The notes beneath the pieces were generated by a model. It was not told the origin of the DNA. It was given only the letters and a program-made list of their open reading frames with translations, and did no database searches. Below, piece after piece: positions 8,667 through 16,215 of a DNA stretch of 64,000 nt (its first letter is position 1; each line of letters starts with the position of its first letter). The DNA comes from Streptosporangium carneum (GTDB taxonomy: Bacteria; Actinomycetota; Actinomycetes; Streptosporangiales; Streptosporangiaceae). The stretch is from the NCBI RefSeq assembly GCF_027922005.1, contig NZ_BSEV01000001.1, positions 645,638-709,637 of the forward strand, given 5' to 3'. A program made the translations under genes and the position numbers.

Positions 8667-9616
8667 ATGGCCGAGACCACTTTCCCGGCACTGTTCACCA
8701 CGACGCGGACGCGCTGGCTTTCGTGGACCTTCGTGCCCTTGGTGTTGCCGGGTTTCCCCGGTGACCGCCTGGCCTGTTCGATCATATCGTCGCTGATGCC
8801 GCGCTGAACCTGACGAATCTCGGCATGTCCCGACTTGGCCTCGTCGCCGCCGCTCCGGCGGCCGCCGTTGGCGTTGCCGCCGCTGCCGCCGCTGCGCCTG
8901 CCGCCGCCTCTGCGGCCGTTGCCTCCGGCTCTGGCGTTGTTGTTGCTGCGGCCCATCAGGGCCATGCCGTCCCGGGGGGACCGGGGGCCCGCCGCCGCCC
9001 TCGGGCCGACGGTGCGGATCGGGACGCGGCCTCCGGCTCCGGCGAGCGCGAGAGGCGGGCCGCCGGGGCGGCGGAGGTTGTCGAGGACGCGGCGGAACTG
9101 CTCGGTGACCCGGCGGTTGAGCGCCGGGGCCAGCACCCTGCCCGCGCCCTCGGCTCCCTCGCGCTGGATGCGGCCGATCACCGCGCGCGTGCGGTACATC
9201 TCCGCCGAGGCCGCGGCCCCGCCGAACGGGCCGCCCGCGAGGAACGCCCTGGCCACTCTCACGGACGCGTAGACGGCGGCCGTTCCCACAGCGAGTTTCA
9301 CGCCCGTGGTCAGCCAGGCCGCGTTGTCGAGGACCACCGGGGCCGTCCTGGCGGCGTTGGCCGCCTGGCTCAGGTGTCCCCCGTTCCCGCCGGTCTCGTC
9401 CCAGTGGCTCGCCAGGGCGGTCGCGGAGTCGCCGCGGTAGTTCTGCTTCGTTCGCCGGATCGTCGCGTCGGCCTCGGCCGCGGCGGGCTCGGCGTGCGCC
9501 AGCACGGTCCGCCAGGCGTCGGCGTCCTTGCGGATCTCGTCCTCGTCGACATTCGGCCAGGGAACGCCGAGCAGACCCAGCATCGCGTCGACCTGCGGCG
9601 GCACCGTCACGCCCAC
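8654..9616 (-). CDS. WXG100-like secreted effector with C-terminal DUF4258-type toxin domain
   Basis: A 320-residue modular protein. Residues about 1-100 are helical and resemble ESX/WXG100 substrates with an internal W-x-x-x-G-like turn. Residues 100-190 are helical with a hydrophobic stretch. Residues about 195-265 form a Gly/Arg/Asn-rich linker. The last 60 residues read GHAEIRQVQRGISDDMIEQA and end RVRVVVNSAGKVVSAMWRR, which fits the DUF4258 (BrnT-like, RelE-fold) domain with its H-x-x-x-R / RGIS start. An N-terminal secretion module, a low-complexity linker and a small C-terminal enzyme is the layout of a polymorphic toxin delivered by type VII secretion. No ESX machinery is in the window. 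It overlaps the DUF2283 gene and starts 2 bp after the end of the preceding ESX-like gene. Confidence 0.75.
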   Translation of the reverse strand: MGVTVPPQVDAMLGLLGVPWPNVDEDEIRKDADAWRTVLAHAEPAAAEADATIRRTKQNYRGDSATALASHWDETGGNGGHLSQAANAARTAPVVLDNAAWLTTGVKLAVGTAAVYASVRVARAFLAGGPFGGAAASAEMYRTRAVIGRIQREGAEGAGRVLAPALNRRVTEQFRRVLDNLRRPGGPPLALAGAGGRVPIRTVGPRAAAGPRSPRDGMALMGRSNNNARAGGNGRRGGGRRSGGSGGNANGGRRSGGDEAKSGHAEIRQVQRGISDDMIEQARRSPGKPGNTKGTKVHESQRVRVVVNSAGKVVSAMWRR

Positions 9617-9617
9617 G

Positions 9618-9974
9618 TCAGATCCGCCTTTCGCCGTAGGGGGCGTAGGGGTCGTCCTGCGCGCCGTACAGGCCGCTCGACTGCTCGATGCTGGCGGCTT
9701 CGGCCGTGTCCGTGTTGGCGAGCACGGTGTTCATGGTCTCGCCGGTGCCGTCGATCACCTCGGACAGGCCGGTCATGGCTCGCAGCCCGAGCGTGCTGGC
9801 TTCGGTGTACGGTCCGATGAGCATGGAGAGCAGCCCGTCGTCCCTCCAGGACGCGCCACCGGATCCGCGTTCCGTGAGCCGCCGCACCGCCGCGGCGTAG
9901 TCCTCGCCGTGAATCCGCATCCGGGAGGCTTCCTGCCCCACAGCCTCCCGGGAGATCTCAAGTCCAGAAGCCAT
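9618..9974 (-). CDS. ESX-associated WXG100-like small protein
   Basis: A 118-residue helical protein starting MASGLEISREAVG. Its N-terminal pattern (LxxxAxxxRxxGxDYAxAVxxL) and size fit EspC/WXG100-type chaperone or co-secreted proteins coded just before large effectors. Only 1 bp separates its stop from the start of the effector at 9616, so the three genes 9974-8358 form one unit. A longer reading from 10001 would add nine residues that are unlikely to be translated. Confidence 0.65.
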   Translation of the reverse strand: MASGLEISREAVGQEASRMRIHGEDYAAAVRRLTERGSGGASWRDDGLLSMLIGPYTEASTLGLRAMTGLSEVIDGTGETMNTVLANTDTAEAASIEQSSGLYGAQDDPYAPYGERRI

Positions 9975-10104
9975 GCGGAAGACCCTAGCTGGAAGATCCA
10001 CCTAGTAGGCGATATTTGGTGCTCTATATCTCTTTGTCACTGTCAGTCACTTTATTTGCTAACTATCCGCCGAACGAGAACATGCGCTCTTTGTTCTAGA
10101 GTGG
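9975..10104. promoter_or_regulatory. Divergent promoter region, AT-rich
   Basis: This 130-bp stretch between the ESX-like unit (minus) and the YbaB-like pair (plus) is clearly more AT-rich than its surroundings, with runs such as GATATTTGGTGCTCTATATC and TTTATTTGCTAACTAT. It must drive both units. I cannot fix -35/-10 boxes with confidence. Confidence 0.5.
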
Positions 10105-10530
10105 ATGGCTTATCAGCGCCTCACCGCCGGAGCCGACATGCCGACGCCCCCTTCGCCCGACGACGACGTCGAGCGCCTGGAGCAGGTGCTGATCCAGGGG
10201 CGCAGGATGATGGAGCGGCTCCAGGAGGCGCGGGCCGGGATTCGTGACCTGACCGGAAACGCCGAGAGCGCCGACGGTCTGGTGAAGGCCGTCTCGAACG
10301 GGCAGGGCGACATCGTGGAGCTCCGCTTCGATCCACGCGTCATGCGTCTCGACCCCGCGGCCCTTGGCGGGCAGGTGACCAGGGTGCTCCAGGCGGCCCA
10401 GGACGACGCGGCGAGGCAGGCCCGGACGATCGTCGACGACGCCCTCGCCGACACCGCGAATCTGCCGGAACCGCTGGACGAGCGCTTCATCCGAGACCGG
10501 GTCGACCAGGTGGCCCGCAATCTGCTCTGA
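10105..10530 (+). CDS. YbaB/EbfC-family protein
   Basis: A 141-residue protein. Residues about 50-115 give the YbaB pattern: a strand pair AVSNGQGDIVELRFDPRVMRLDP followed by a long helix of the QVTRVLQAAQDDAARQ type. YbaB proteins form dimers that bind DNA or nucleoid. Actinobacteria often encode extra, divergent copies beside ESX effectors, and these may act as partners rather than nucleoid proteins. A later ATG (10138, with a CGGAG site upstream) is an alternative start. A second YbaB-like gene follows after 12 bp. Confidence 0.75.
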   Translation: MAYQRLTAGADMPTPPSPDDDVERLEQVLIQGRRMMERLQEARAGIRDLTGNAESADGLVKAVSNGQGDIVELRFDPRVMRLDPAALGGQVTRVLQAAQDDAARQARTIVDDALADTANLPEPLDERFIRDRVDQVARNLL

Positions 10531-10542
10531 CCGGAGGCACGT

Positions 10543-10926
10543 GTGTACGGCTCTCGCATCAACCCGGCCGACATCCGGGAGGAGGACCTCGTCCGGGCCG
10601 ACGAGCAGGCGGACAGGGTGCTGGCCTGGATCGAGGAGGCCCAAGCCGGTCTCGACGAGGTCACCGGCACCGGCGAAGGGGCGTCCGGGCAGGTCACAGC
10701 GAGGGTGACGGCCGAAGGCAGGGTGCTGGACGTCGCGTTCGGACCCCGTGCGATGCGGCTCGACAGCCGCACCTTGGCCGAGGAGGTGGTGTCGGCCGTC
10801 GCGCGGGCCAGGCTCGACGCGGCGCGTCAGACCGACGAGCTGATGCGCGAGGGGCTTCCCGGGTTCGACCCCGTCGAGGCCGCCGCACAGTTCGAAGGCC
10901 TTCTGGACACCCCGTGGCGCCGGTAG
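10543..10926 (+). CDS. YbaB/EbfC-family protein, second copy
   Basis: A 127-residue paralogue of the gene before it, starting at GTG 10543 with GGAGG-type bases upstream. It repeats the pattern VTARVTAEGRVLDVAFGPRAMRL, then a long helix EEVVSAVARARLDAARQ. The two copies are more diverged in their termini than in the core. They probably form a hetero- or paired complex linked to the divergent WXG100-like genes, which is an inference from position. Confidence 0.7.
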   Translation: MYGSRINPADIREEDLVRADEQADRVLAWIEEAQAGLDEVTGTGEGASGQVTARVTAEGRVLDVAFGPRAMRLDSRTLAEEVVSAVARARLDAARQTDELMREGLPGFDPVEAAAQFEGLLDTPWRR

Positions 10927-10989
10927 CGCTTCGCCCCCGGCCCCGCCGCGGCCGAGGTCTCCGCCCAGTCTCCGCCCGGTCGCCGGCTC

Positions 10990-11177
10990 GGGAACGGGCG
11001 CGGACGGTTCGGGAACGGCCACGGACGGTTCGGGAACGGCACGGACGGTTCAGGGACGGGCACGGACGGTTCGAGAACGGGCACGGACGGTTCAGGGACG
11101 GGCACGGACGGTTCAGGGACGGGCACGGACGGTTCGGGAACGGGCGCGGACGGTTCAGGGGCGGGCACGGAGCGGTC
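10990..11177. repeat. 21-bp tandem repeat, about 9 copies
   Basis: Nine tandem units of the type GGGAACGGGCACGGACGGTT(C) fill the space between two convergent genes. Most units are exactly 21 bp. One is 20 bp and the last is diverged, so it is not under frame selection. It lies outside the flanking genes. On the minus strand it would spell a Pro-Val-Pro-Glu-Pro-Ser repeat, but no gene supports that reading. Confidence 0.9.
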
Positions 11178-11206
11178 GCCGGTTCCGGGCTGCTGAGGGG
11201 CGGGCG

Positions 11207-11566
11207 CTACGCGGGCTCCGCGGCGTCGGCCGTCCCGCTCCCGCCGTGGGCGGAGAGCCGGTCGGGGTGCCACGGCATCCACTTCCGCTCGACCTCCGCC
11301 TCCAGATCGACCCTGTGGTGCCGCGCCATGAGCAGGACCTGGGACAGGACGTCCGCCAGTTCGGCGCGGAAGCCCGAGTCCAGCTCCTCGGGGGAGCGCC
11401 CCTTGGTCCTGGCCTGTCCTGAGCGCATGAGGAACGCCTGCGTCAGCTCGCCGACCTCCTCCTGGAGCTTCAGCAGGAACCAGGTGTCGTCGCGGGTGAT
11501 CCCGTGTGCGCGGGCGTAACCGCTCGACACCGCTTCGACCTTGTCCGTGAGCCGCTCCAGGTCCAT
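11207..11566 (-). CDS. MazG-like nucleotide pyrophosphohydrolase
   Basis: A 119-residue protein with the two acidic motifs of the all-alpha NTP-PPase family: KLQEEVGELTQAF (EExxE type) and ELADVLSQVLLMARHH (ExxD type), which bind Mg and cleave NTP to NMP and pyrophosphate. Single-domain members clean up non-canonical nucleotides. The start MDLERLTDK at 11566 was chosen because residues upstream of it are an Arg/Pro-rich, low-complexity read-through. It ends just before the 21-bp repeat array. Confidence 0.8.
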   Translation of the reverse strand: MDLERLTDKVEAVSSGYARAHGITRDDTWFLLKLQEEVGELTQAFLMRSGQARTKGRSPEELDSGFRAELADVLSQVLLMARHHRVDLEAEVERKWMPWHPDRLSAHGGSGTADAAEPA

Positions 11567-11812
11567 GCCGGGAGTGTAGGGAGGCGGGTCGGCTTCGTGC
11601 TCGCCGTACGGACATCGAGCCGCGTCTCGCACGCGCGCCGCTCGCCGAGGAGGAGGGATGGCAGGGCGTCGGCCTCCGCGACGAGGGGGAGAGCGACGCT
11701 CCGCGACGAAGCTTCGCGACCGCCGAGGGGGAGACCGACGCTCCGGAGAGAACCCTCGCGAGATCGGTTCGCCGCTCCTGCCCGATCCCGCGGCGGAGTT
11801 CATCGGCCCGGC

Positions 11813-12433
11813 TTACGAGTTCCTGATCAGTTCGGCGCGGACGATGGTGTCGTCGACCCAGAAGTCCGTGTTCGAGTTGGGGGTGTTCACCTGGACAGTG
11901 ATCTTCTTGTCGCAGTTCGCCGTGGCGTAGTCGGCGGGGCACCGCACGATTCCCGTACGGATCATCGAGCCGGAATGCCAGCGCCAGACGCCGGGCTCGG
12001 CGCTGTCCCAGGCGAAGTCGCCGCTGCCGTCCTCGTTGCTCGGTCTGAGGAGCTGGCCGTCGGCGAGGACGCGGCCGCCGCACCATCCGGTGTCGCTCGG
12101 TCCCTTGCACCGGACCTCGGCGTTGACCCAGACGGTGAGGTGCGCCGTCGTGCCCTTGGGCACCTGGACGGTCACCGAGCCGCAGCTGAGATCGGTCCAC
12201 GCCGTGCTCGTGATGCTCTGTGGTGTTCCGTTGGTGACGACTTCGACCTGGGTGTTCCGTCCCCGGTGCCAGTTCCTGTTGCATGTGTCGAGGCCGCCGC
12301 CTTCGTGGGCGGCCGGTGAGACGGAGGCGGGCTGTTCCTGCGCGAGCGCGGCCGGCGAAAAGACGAAGACCAGCGATGCGCTTGCTGTAGCGAAAATCGG
12401 AACAAAGCTTGTTTTCAACGCCTGTTTTCCCAT
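11813..12433 (-). CDS. Secreted protein of unknown function
   Basis: A 206-residue precursor with a signal peptide (Lys at 3 and 7, hydrophobic core, cleavage near ALAQE at about 31). The mature part has six Cys in two or three likely disulfide pairs, many Trp, and alternating beta-type segments (ITVQVNTPNSNTDFWVDDTIVRAELI at the end resembles a carbohydrate-binding-type beta sandwich). No family is recognised with certainty. A GAAAGGACG ribosome site precedes the ATG. Confidence 0.7.
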   Translation of the reverse strand: MGKQALKTSFVPIFATASASLVFVFSPAALAQEQPASVSPAAHEGGGLDTCNRNWHRGRNTQVEVVTNGTPQSITSTAWTDLSCGSVTVQVPKGTTAHLTVWVNAEVRCKGPSDTGWCGGRVLADGQLLRPSNEDGSGDFAWDSAEPGVWRWHSGSMIRTGIVRCPADYATANCDKKITVQVNTPNSNTDFWVDDTIVRAELIRNS

Positions 12434-12947
12434 TTATCGTCCTTTCCTTGTGTGGGCGAATGCCCACGTCTCCAGGGGCTCCGATCGGGCGGCACCGGAA
12501 CTGCGGTGACGGGTCCCTTCTATCCCACGCTCTGGATCTTTTCCGGAACGGCGCGCACGAGGCCGGTGGCAGGTGGCGTATCAGGGGTCCGATGTGAACG
12601 TTCGATGACCCGGCGCTTTTCGCGAGAAGGCTTCTCCGGGCTCGCCGGGCAAGGACGATCACTGATATTTCCGCTTTTGTGAGCTGCTTCGCGGAGGGCG
12701 GGAGCGTTTCCCCACGACGCCGGATTCGGACGTCTCACCTGCGCCGGGCAGCGCCTCGCGGGGTCGCCGTACGGCGCGCGGGGGTCGCCGCGCGGCGCCG
12801 GTGAGACGTATTCTTGCGTCGCACACGAAAACGCAGTCCGGTTGGTAGCCCGGGCACCGCTCGTCGTAACCGCCCTCTCCAGGGATGTCCGGTGTGCCGT
12901 AAGCGGCCTCGTCAGGCCGTCTGTCGGCATACCCCTGGGAGGGCGTC
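12434..12947. other. Intergenic region, 514 bp, no supported gene
   Basis: This lies between the divergent secreted protein and the YjdF-like gene. It holds GC-rich arms, such as CGGGGTCGCCG(T/C) repeated at about 12757 and 12782, and must include both promoters. A minus-strand reading from 12949 gives Pro/Gly/Tyr-rich residues but lacks good coding evidence. I see no firm riboswitch fold. Confidence 0.5.
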
Positions 12948-13370
12948 ATGGTTTCGCTGTCCGTTTACTTCGAGGGCCCCTTCTGGGTCGGCGTCCTGGA
13001 GATGGTCGACGACGACCGGATCCGCGTGACGCGGTTCGTCCTCGGTTCCGAGCCCACCGATCCCGAGCTCTACGAGTTCCTGATGCGGCACGGGAGCGCG
13101 CTCCTGGAGCAGACCGCGAGCGCGCGTGCCGTGCCGGCCGGCACGCGCGCGGTGAAAAGGGTCAACCCCAAGCGGGCGGCCAAGCTCGCCGCCCGCGAGG
13201 CCGCTCGGGTGTCCACCAGGAGTACGGCTTCGCAGGAGGCCATGCGGGTCGAACTGGAGAGCCGTAAACAGGAGGCGGCGACCGACCACCGGGCCCGTGA
13301 GCGGGAGCTGGCCGAACATCGGCGGGAGGTCGCCAGGAGGAAGCGCGTCGAACGCCGCCGGGACAGGTGA
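12948..13370 (+). CDS. yjdF: YjdF-family protein (DUF2992)
   Basis: A 140-residue protein. The first 70 residues, SVYFEGPFWVGVLEMVDDDRI then VLGSEPTDPELYEFL, match the YjdF family, whose Firmicute members are controlled by the yjdF riboswitch that senses azaaromatic compounds. The C-terminal half is a long, Lys/Arg- and Glu-rich helix (KRVNPKRAAKLAAREAAR...), also typical of the family and suited to nucleic-acid binding. A GGGAGGG ribosome site is 4 bp before the ATG. The role is unknown in any organism. Confidence 0.85.
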   Translation: MVSLSVYFEGPFWVGVLEMVDDDRIRVTRFVLGSEPTDPELYEFLMRHGSALLEQTASARAVPAGTRAVKRVNPKRAAKLAAREAARVSTRSTASQEAMRVELESRKQEAATDHRARERELAEHRREVARRKRVERRRDR

Positions 13371-13398
13371 CCGGGCGTGTGCGAACGCGACGGCGGCG

Positions 13399-13482
13399 GG
13401 GCGGCCGGGGGTATGAACGTGCCGTCAGGGCAGCCGGGGGTGCGAACGCGGCGTCAGGGCGGCCAGGGGTGCGACGCGGCCG
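13399..13482. repeat. 29-bp tandem repeat, three copies
   Basis: Units begin at 13399, 13428 and 13457, with consensus GGGCGGCCGGGGGTGCGAAC followed by GCGGCGTCA; the third copy is shortened and less exact. They sit between the convergent ends of the YjdF gene and the SDR gene. No coding role is supported. Confidence 0.75.
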
Positions 13483-13485
13483 AGG

Positions 13486-14241
13486 TCAGACGCCGCCGGT
13501 CACGGAGATGGCCTGGCCGGTGATGCCCGTGTTGGCGGCTGAGCCGAGGTAGACGACCGCGTTGGCCACCTCGGCGGCTCCCAGCAGGCGGCGGACGGGC
13601 GCGCGGTCGCTGTACACGTGGCTGATCGGCCCGATCCGCTCCCCGTTGCGGGCGGTCGTGGTGAGGCCGGGCATGACCACGTTGGACAGGATGTCGCCGT
13701 CCTTGCCGAGGCTGAAGGCCGCCGACCGGTTGAACCCGTGCAACGCCGCCTTGGCCGCCGTGTAGTACTCCGCGCCGATCATGCCCTCGACCACGAGACC
13801 GGAGGAGATGTGCACCAGGCGTCCGAAACGACGCCCGCGCATGACCGGGGCGACCAGTCTGCTCAGCCCGATGTAGCCCTCGATGTTGCGCCGCAGCACC
13901 TCGAGCCACTCCTCGTCGGCCACGTCCTCGAAGACGTGGTCCGGCGAGGGCGTCCAACCGCTCGCGCGCAGGGCGTTGTTGACCAGCAAGTCGATCCGGC
14001 CGGTCCAGTCCAGCGCCGCGGAGACCAGGGCGTCGGCCGATGCGGCGTCGCCCAGCTCGTAGGGGACGACCAGGGCGCGCTCGCCGATCTCCTTCGCCAG
14101 CGTCTCGACGTCCTCGCGCGAGCTGCGGTAGGTGAGCACCACGTCGGCGCCCTCGGCCGCGTAACCGCGGGCGATCTCCCTGCCGATGCCTCCGGACGCC
14201 CCGGTCACGATCACGGTGCGGCCGTTCAGTCCCAGGTCCAT
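13486..14241 (-). CDS. Short-chain dehydrogenase/reductase
   Basis: A 251-residue classical SDR. The cofactor loop is TGASGGIG (residues 13-20), the NNA motif is at about 88-90, and the active site holds Ser146/147, Tyr160 and Lys164 (YTAAK). The C-terminal GAAEVANAVVYLGS ... GQAISVTGG is typical. A TYRSS sequence after the second strand suggests NADP preference. It follows the MarR gene on the same strand, and an operator-like palindrome lies in the gap, so it is probably the MarR target. The substrate is unknown. Confidence 0.9.
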   Translation of the reverse strand: MDLGLNGRTVIVTGASGGIGREIARGYAAEGADVVLTYRSSREDVETLAKEIGERALVVPYELGDAASADALVSAALDWTGRIDLLVNNALRASGWTPSPDHVFEDVADEEWLEVLRRNIEGYIGLSRLVAPVMRGRRFGRLVHISSGLVVEGMIGAEYYTAAKAALHGFNRSAAFSLGKDGDILSNVVMPGLTTTARNGERIGPISHVYSDRAPVRRLLGAAEVANAVVYLGSAANTGITGQAISVTGGV

Positions 14242-14250
14242 GGAAACTCC

Positions 14251-14262
14251 TTAACCGTTTAA
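14251..14262. promoter_or_regulatory. Operator-like palindrome before the SDR gene
   Basis: TTAACCGTTTAA, 9 bp upstream of the SDR start, has the same TTAA-N4-TTAA form as the site before the MarR gene at 14718. Two matching palindromes at both promoters of a MarR/SDR pair point to a binding site for this MarR protein. Confidence 0.6.
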
Positions 14263-14295
14263 CTAAATGGGCGAGATCCAACCGGGTGTTCTCGA

Positions 14296-14703
14296 TCACT
14301 TCAGTCGGCGGAGGGCGTCGCGCTGGGACTCGGTCAGATCAGACAGAAAGGCGTTCTCAGCGGTCCGCCACAGCTCGGTGATCGGTTCTTCCAGGGCCCT
14401 GCCCGCATCGGTCAGCCAGATCCGCTGGACGCGGGCGTCGGCGTCGTCGCGTCGCCGTACGACCAGACCCTGGCCCTCCATGCGACGCAACACCTGTGTG
14501 ATGTTGGCGGGGGTGACTCCCGTGCGGGCGGCCAGGACTCCCTGGCAGATCCCGTCCTCGCGCCAGAGCTGGGCCAGGTAGACGTCCTGGCCCAGGTGCA
14601 GGCCGTGCGTCTCCAGGCCGACGGCGATCCGGCGCTTGTGCGGGCCCAGCCGAGCCAGAAGCGCGTACATCGCGCCGTCCAGCAGGCAGTAGCCGTCCTC
14701 CAC
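14296..14703 (-). CDS. MarR-family transcriptional regulator
   Basis: A 135-residue winged helix protein with the GTG at 14703 as the likely start (GAGGA just before). The core reads GLHLGQDVYLAQLW, GVLAARTGVTPANITQVLRRME (recognition helix) and the wing LVVRRRDDADARVQRIWLT, followed by the dimer helix TDAGRALEEPITELW. MarR proteins usually repress their own gene and a neighbour and release DNA on binding a phenolic ligand. The palindromes at 14251 and 14718 fit self- and SDR control. Confidence 0.85.
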   Translation of the reverse strand: MEDGYCLLDGAMYALLARLGPHKRRIAVGLETHGLHLGQDVYLAQLWREDGICQGVLAARTGVTPANITQVLRRMEGQGLVVRRRDDADARVQRIWLTDAGRALEEPITELWRTAENAFLSDLTESQRDALRRLK

Positions 14704-14717
14704 TCCTCGAAAGGTAA

Positions 14718-14729
14718 TTAACCCATTAA
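14718..14729. promoter_or_regulatory. Operator-like palindrome before the MarR gene
   Basis: TTAACCCATTAA starts 15 bp upstream of the MarR GTG and lies in an AT-rich island in otherwise GC-rich DNA, where the promoter should be. It matches the form of the site at 14251. Confidence 0.6.
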
Positions 14730-14796
14730 CTGATGTCAACGGCCCGCCCCCGCCTCGCCGGAGGAGCCGGCCCGCCCCCGCCTCGCCGGAGGAACC

Positions 14797-14822
14797 GGCC
14801 CTCCCGTCATGCCGGGAGGGCC
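14797..14822 (-). terminator. Hairpin, likely terminator of the phytase-like gene
   Basis: GGCCCTCCCG pairs perfectly with CGGGAGGGCC around a 6-base loop. It lies between the end of the minus-strand gene at 14895 and the MarR promoter. Two 25-bp direct repeats (CCCGCCCCCGCCTCGCCGGA type) lie just downstream of it in that strand. There is no T tract, which is common for actinomycete terminators. Confidence 0.55.
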
Positions 14823-14894
14823 TCCAGGAGGTCGTCGCGGTCCCGCCTCCCACGGGTCACGGGCGGACGGCCACGGGCGAGGGACGACAGCCGG

Positions 14895-16079
14895 TCACAG
14901 GTAGACGCGGGGGTCGGCCAGCAGCGGGCGCGACAGCCGTACGGTGATGAACTCGTTGTCGTCGGGCCTGCCCGGCGTGCGACCGGCGGCGAACGGGAAG
15001 TTGTTGTCGTCCAGCACGCCCAGGGTCCGGTCGTTGAGGATCACGACGTCCTCGATGGTCTGGAACGGGAAGCGGAAGGTCTCCCCGAACCCGCCCAGCC
15101 CACGGGGGTTGGCCAGGTCGAGCAGGTCGGCGACGAGGGTCTTGCGCAGGTTCTGGTCCCGGGCGTCCACCAGGTAGACGAGCTTGGTCCTCGCCGCGTC
15201 GCCCTGGAGGTTGTCACGCTCGATCACCAGGAAGCGGTGCCGGTCGACCGCGATCATGTCGCCGATCGCGTTGTCCGGACTGTCCAGCCGGTAGGTCCAC
15301 CGCTTGCCGGTGTAGGCCCGCTTGCGCAGGTCGAACTCGTGCATCCGCAGTGCCCCCGCGGGGTCGCCCGTCACGGTCCCCTCGAGCAGCGGGTAGAGGG
15401 CACGGCCGTCGACCGAACGGGCCATGCCCTCGAAGCCCTTGCTCCGCCCCAGGTTCGGCTGCTCGCCGTCGAGGAACGGGTTCTCCGGAGCCTTCACGCC
15501 GGGCAGGGGGACCGGCGCCTCCAGCAGCCTGCCCGTGGACGAGAAGTGCAGCAGGAACGGGCCGAACTCGTCACCGATCCAGTAGGTGCCGTCGACGGTC
15601 CGCACGATCGACTCCACGTCGAAGTCCGCGCCGGTCAGCGTCCTGTCGGGGCGGGTCAGCGGCCAGGTCACGTGGCCGTCGGGGTCTTTCAGGTCGAACC
15701 CGCCCAGCACCTCGACCCCGCCCTTGCGGAAGTCGGGTCTGATCCGGTGGACCCTCAGCAGGAAGTCGGCGCTGTTGGCCTTGGCGCCGTAGCCGTTGTC
15801 GGACAACACGTCGAAGGTGCCGTCGTGCCGACGCACGACGCCGCTGAAGCCCTGCACCGGCTGCGCGGCGAACGGCGGGGTCACGCCGTTGATCGGGGCC
15901 GTGCCGAGCTGCGCCCCCGACGGCTCGCTGCCGGGCACGAACGTCTGGGCGGGCAGGGAGGCGAAGCCGGTCAGCGTGGCCCGCTCGAAGCCGGGACGCC
16001 AGGGGTCGGCCGTCGCGGGCGCGGACATCGCCAGTGCCAGCACGGCCGCCCCGAGCGTGATCGTCATGCGTCGTCTCAT
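14895..16079 (-). CDS. Secreted esterase-like phytase-family protein
   Basis: A 394-residue precursor starting MRRRMTITLG, with a signal peptide cleaved near ATADP (about 26). The mature part follows the 'esterase-like activity of phytase' family: GFSGVVRRHDGTFDVLSDNGYG, then DFDVESIVRTVDGTYWIGDEFGPFLLH (DxES...GDEFGP), SKGFEGMARSVDG, and a C-terminal DDNNFPF...DNEF. These residues form metal- and substrate-binding loops of a beta-propeller. It is extracellular and probably hydrolyses phosphate or ester bonds, but substrate data for the family are thin. Start 16079 gives the best signal peptide. Confidence 0.85.
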   Translation of the reverse strand: MRRRMTITLGAAVLALAMSAPATADPWRPGFERATLTGFASLPAQTFVPGSEPSGAQLGTAPINGVTPPFAAQPVQGFSGVVRRHDGTFDVLSDNGYGAKANSADFLLRVHRIRPDFRKGGVEVLGGFDLKDPDGHVTWPLTRPDRTLTGADFDVESIVRTVDGTYWIGDEFGPFLLHFSSTGRLLEAPVPLPGVKAPENPFLDGEQPNLGRSKGFEGMARSVDGRALYPLLEGTVTGDPAGALRMHEFDLRKRAYTGKRWTYRLDSPDNAIGDMIAVDRHRFLVIERDNLQGDAARTKLVYLVDARDQNLRKTLVADLLDLANPRGLGGFGETFRFPFQTIEDVVILNDRTLGVLDDNNFPFAAGRTPGRPDDNEFITVRLSRPLLADPRVYL

Positions 16080-16215
16080 GGCGGGCAGGTTAGGAAACCC
16101 ATGTGAACAGCTGATGTTGCGCCGCGGGCCGTACAGCGAAGAACCGTGCGGCGGGTCGGAGACGTGAGAAAAAAACGGATGCAACAGAACAGCGGCCTCA
16201 GACGTCCCTGGGGCT

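Noticed and set aside
10990..11177. CRISPR-like array
   Set aside because: Tandem 21-bp units with no unique spacers.
10827..12662. A 611-codon open frame on the minus strand with Pro-Glu-Pro-Ser repeats
   Set aside because: It runs through a YbaB gene, the 21-bp repeat, the MazG-like gene and the secreted protein in wrong frames; composition is that of GC-rich read-through.
12659..12949. Minus-strand frame with Tyr/Pro/Gly-rich start (GYADRRPDEAAYG)
   Set aside because: Its start overlaps the YjdF start, the second half is Arg/Pro-rich and no ribosome site is seen; probably chance, though a remnant of a Pro/Tyr-rich protein cannot be excluded.
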